A DNA stretch of 15,008 nucleotides from an uncultured Clostridia bacterium (GTDB lineage: Bacteria > Bacillota > Clostridia > Christensenellales > Aristaeellaceae), in the NCBI GenBank assembly GCA_946409855.1, contig CAMJXZ010000040.1:1-15008 (forward strand), in the 5' to 3' direction. How positions within the stretch are numbered: position 1 is the stretch's first letter; the number at the start of each line of letters is the position of its first letter. The notes below the pieces were generated by a model. The model did not search any database. It was not told the origin of the DNA and saw only the letters and a program-made list of their open reading frames with translations. Position numbers and translations under genes: made by a program. Below, piece after piece: positions 14,583 through 15,008 of this stretch.

Positions 14583-14627
14583 CAGAAGCCGCCGGGCATT
14601 GCTGTATACTGCTTTCGGCGGTTTCTG
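14583..14627. other. 12-bp inverted repeat after the kinase gene
   Basis: CAGAAGCCGCCG (14583-14594) and CGGCGGTTTCTG (14616-14627) pair over 12 bp with one G-U pair and a 21-base loop. The T-run after it is poor, so it is at best a weak terminator for the kinase gene. A TATACT lies in the loop, so an operator role is also possible. Confidence 0.5.
14605..14610 (+). promoter_or_regulatory. Possible -10 box of the last gene
   Basis: TATACT (14605-14610) sits about 60 bases before the ATG at 14672 and follows a TG. The -35 position at normal spacing reads ACAGAA, which is poor. The promoter may therefore need an activator, or the gene may be read through from the kinase promoter. Confidence 0.35.
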
Positions 14628-14671
14628 CCCGATGAAGGGAGCCTGCCGGATGAAACGGAGAGGGAACGGGA

Positions 14672-15008
14672 ATGAAAGACATCTTTGAAAACAGCGGCAC
14701 CTTTACCCGGAACGCCTGGGAATGGCTGTATGAAACGGTGGACCATGACCAGTTTCTGGACCGGGATACGGACCTGATCTACCAGTCCCTGGAGCAGGAT
14801 TTCAAGCCCGTCCATTTCGGGCGCTATCTGCAGCACTATATCTTTAAAAAGACCGGCATGGAAGGGACGTACACGGATATTTCCCTGAAGGACTACCAGA
14901 CCATCATCACCGACTCCTTCCGGGAAAACGGGACGCCGGGCTCCTTTACGCCCACCACCGCCAAGCTGAGCGCCCTGGCCAAAAACTGGCTGACCCAGCA
15001 GAGCGTCA
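14672..15008 (+). CDS. Unrecognised protein, 5' part only
   Basis: The first 112 residues are visible and the frame is open to the window edge, so the C-terminus is missing. The start is ATG at 14672, with GGAGAGGG (14657-14664) 7 bases upstream. The protein begins MKDIFENSGTFTRNAWEWLY and continues with many aromatic and acidic residues (YQSLEQDFKPVHFGRYLQHY). There is no signal peptide or membrane segment so far, and it looks helical and cytoplasmic. Codon use is GC-rich, like the core genes and unlike the DUF6273 end of the kinase gene. I do not recognise the family. Its position directly after the kinase gene makes it a candidate partner or substrate, but that rests on location only. Confidence 0.7.
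   Translation, partial: MKDIFENSGTFTRNAWEWLYETVDHDQFLDRDTDLIYQSLEQDFKPVHFGRYLQHYIFKKTGMEGTYTDISLKDYQTIITDSFRENGTPGSFTPTTAKLSALAKNWLTQQSV

Overview
All recognisable genes lie on the + strand and are packed tightly. The window looks like chromosomal DNA of a GC-rich member of the Bacillota (Clostridia). Reasons: strong AGGAGG-type ribosome sites, vegetative promoters of TTGNNN-17-TATAAT form, a zinc-binding (C+) L31 protein, and the order rpmE / DUF1385 / prmC / prfA / sua5. The long Pro-Thr linkers and the DUF6273 domain are typical of gut Clostridia; a Christensenellales or Aristaeella-like host is my guess, not something the sequence proves.

Region 1 (about 20-4594) is a translation-quality operon. 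A strong extended -10 promoter drives rpmE, followed by an intrinsic terminator that is probably partial. Next come a DUF1385 membrane protein, prmC (methylates release factors), prfA (release factor 1, the substrate of PrmC) and sua5 (tRNA t6A synthesis). DUF1385, prmC and prfA overlap at their stop/start codons. A very strong terminator follows sua5.

Region 2 (about 4647-10195) opens with a textbook promoter. It holds a DUF2461 gene with a TTG start, a phosphohexomutase that overlaps it, transketolase (tkt) and aldose 1-epimerase (galM): a sugar interconversion group. A large hairpin without a T-tract sits between tkt and galM, and a clear terminator follows galM.

Region 3 (10217-11003) holds a dUTPase and a 56-residue charged ORF of unknown function, closed by a terminator.

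Region 4 (about 11007-15008) is the most unusual part. A strong extended -10 promoter drives an 1130-residue membrane Ser/Thr kinase. It has a cytoplasmic kinase domain, one membrane segment, and then an outer part of three near-identical SH3 domains on Pro-Thr stalks, ending in a DUF6273 domain. The SH3-plus-stalk unit repeats with a period of exactly 456 bp, and the C-terminal part has clearly lower GC than the kinase part. It resembles PrkC/PknB-type wall-sensing kinases in plan, with SH3/DUF6273 in place of PASTA domains. An unrecognised gene starts just downstream and runs off the window; it may be a partner.

No stretch of more than 300 bases lacks a gene. I saw no tRNA, rRNA, CRISPR array, insertion sequence or phage gene.
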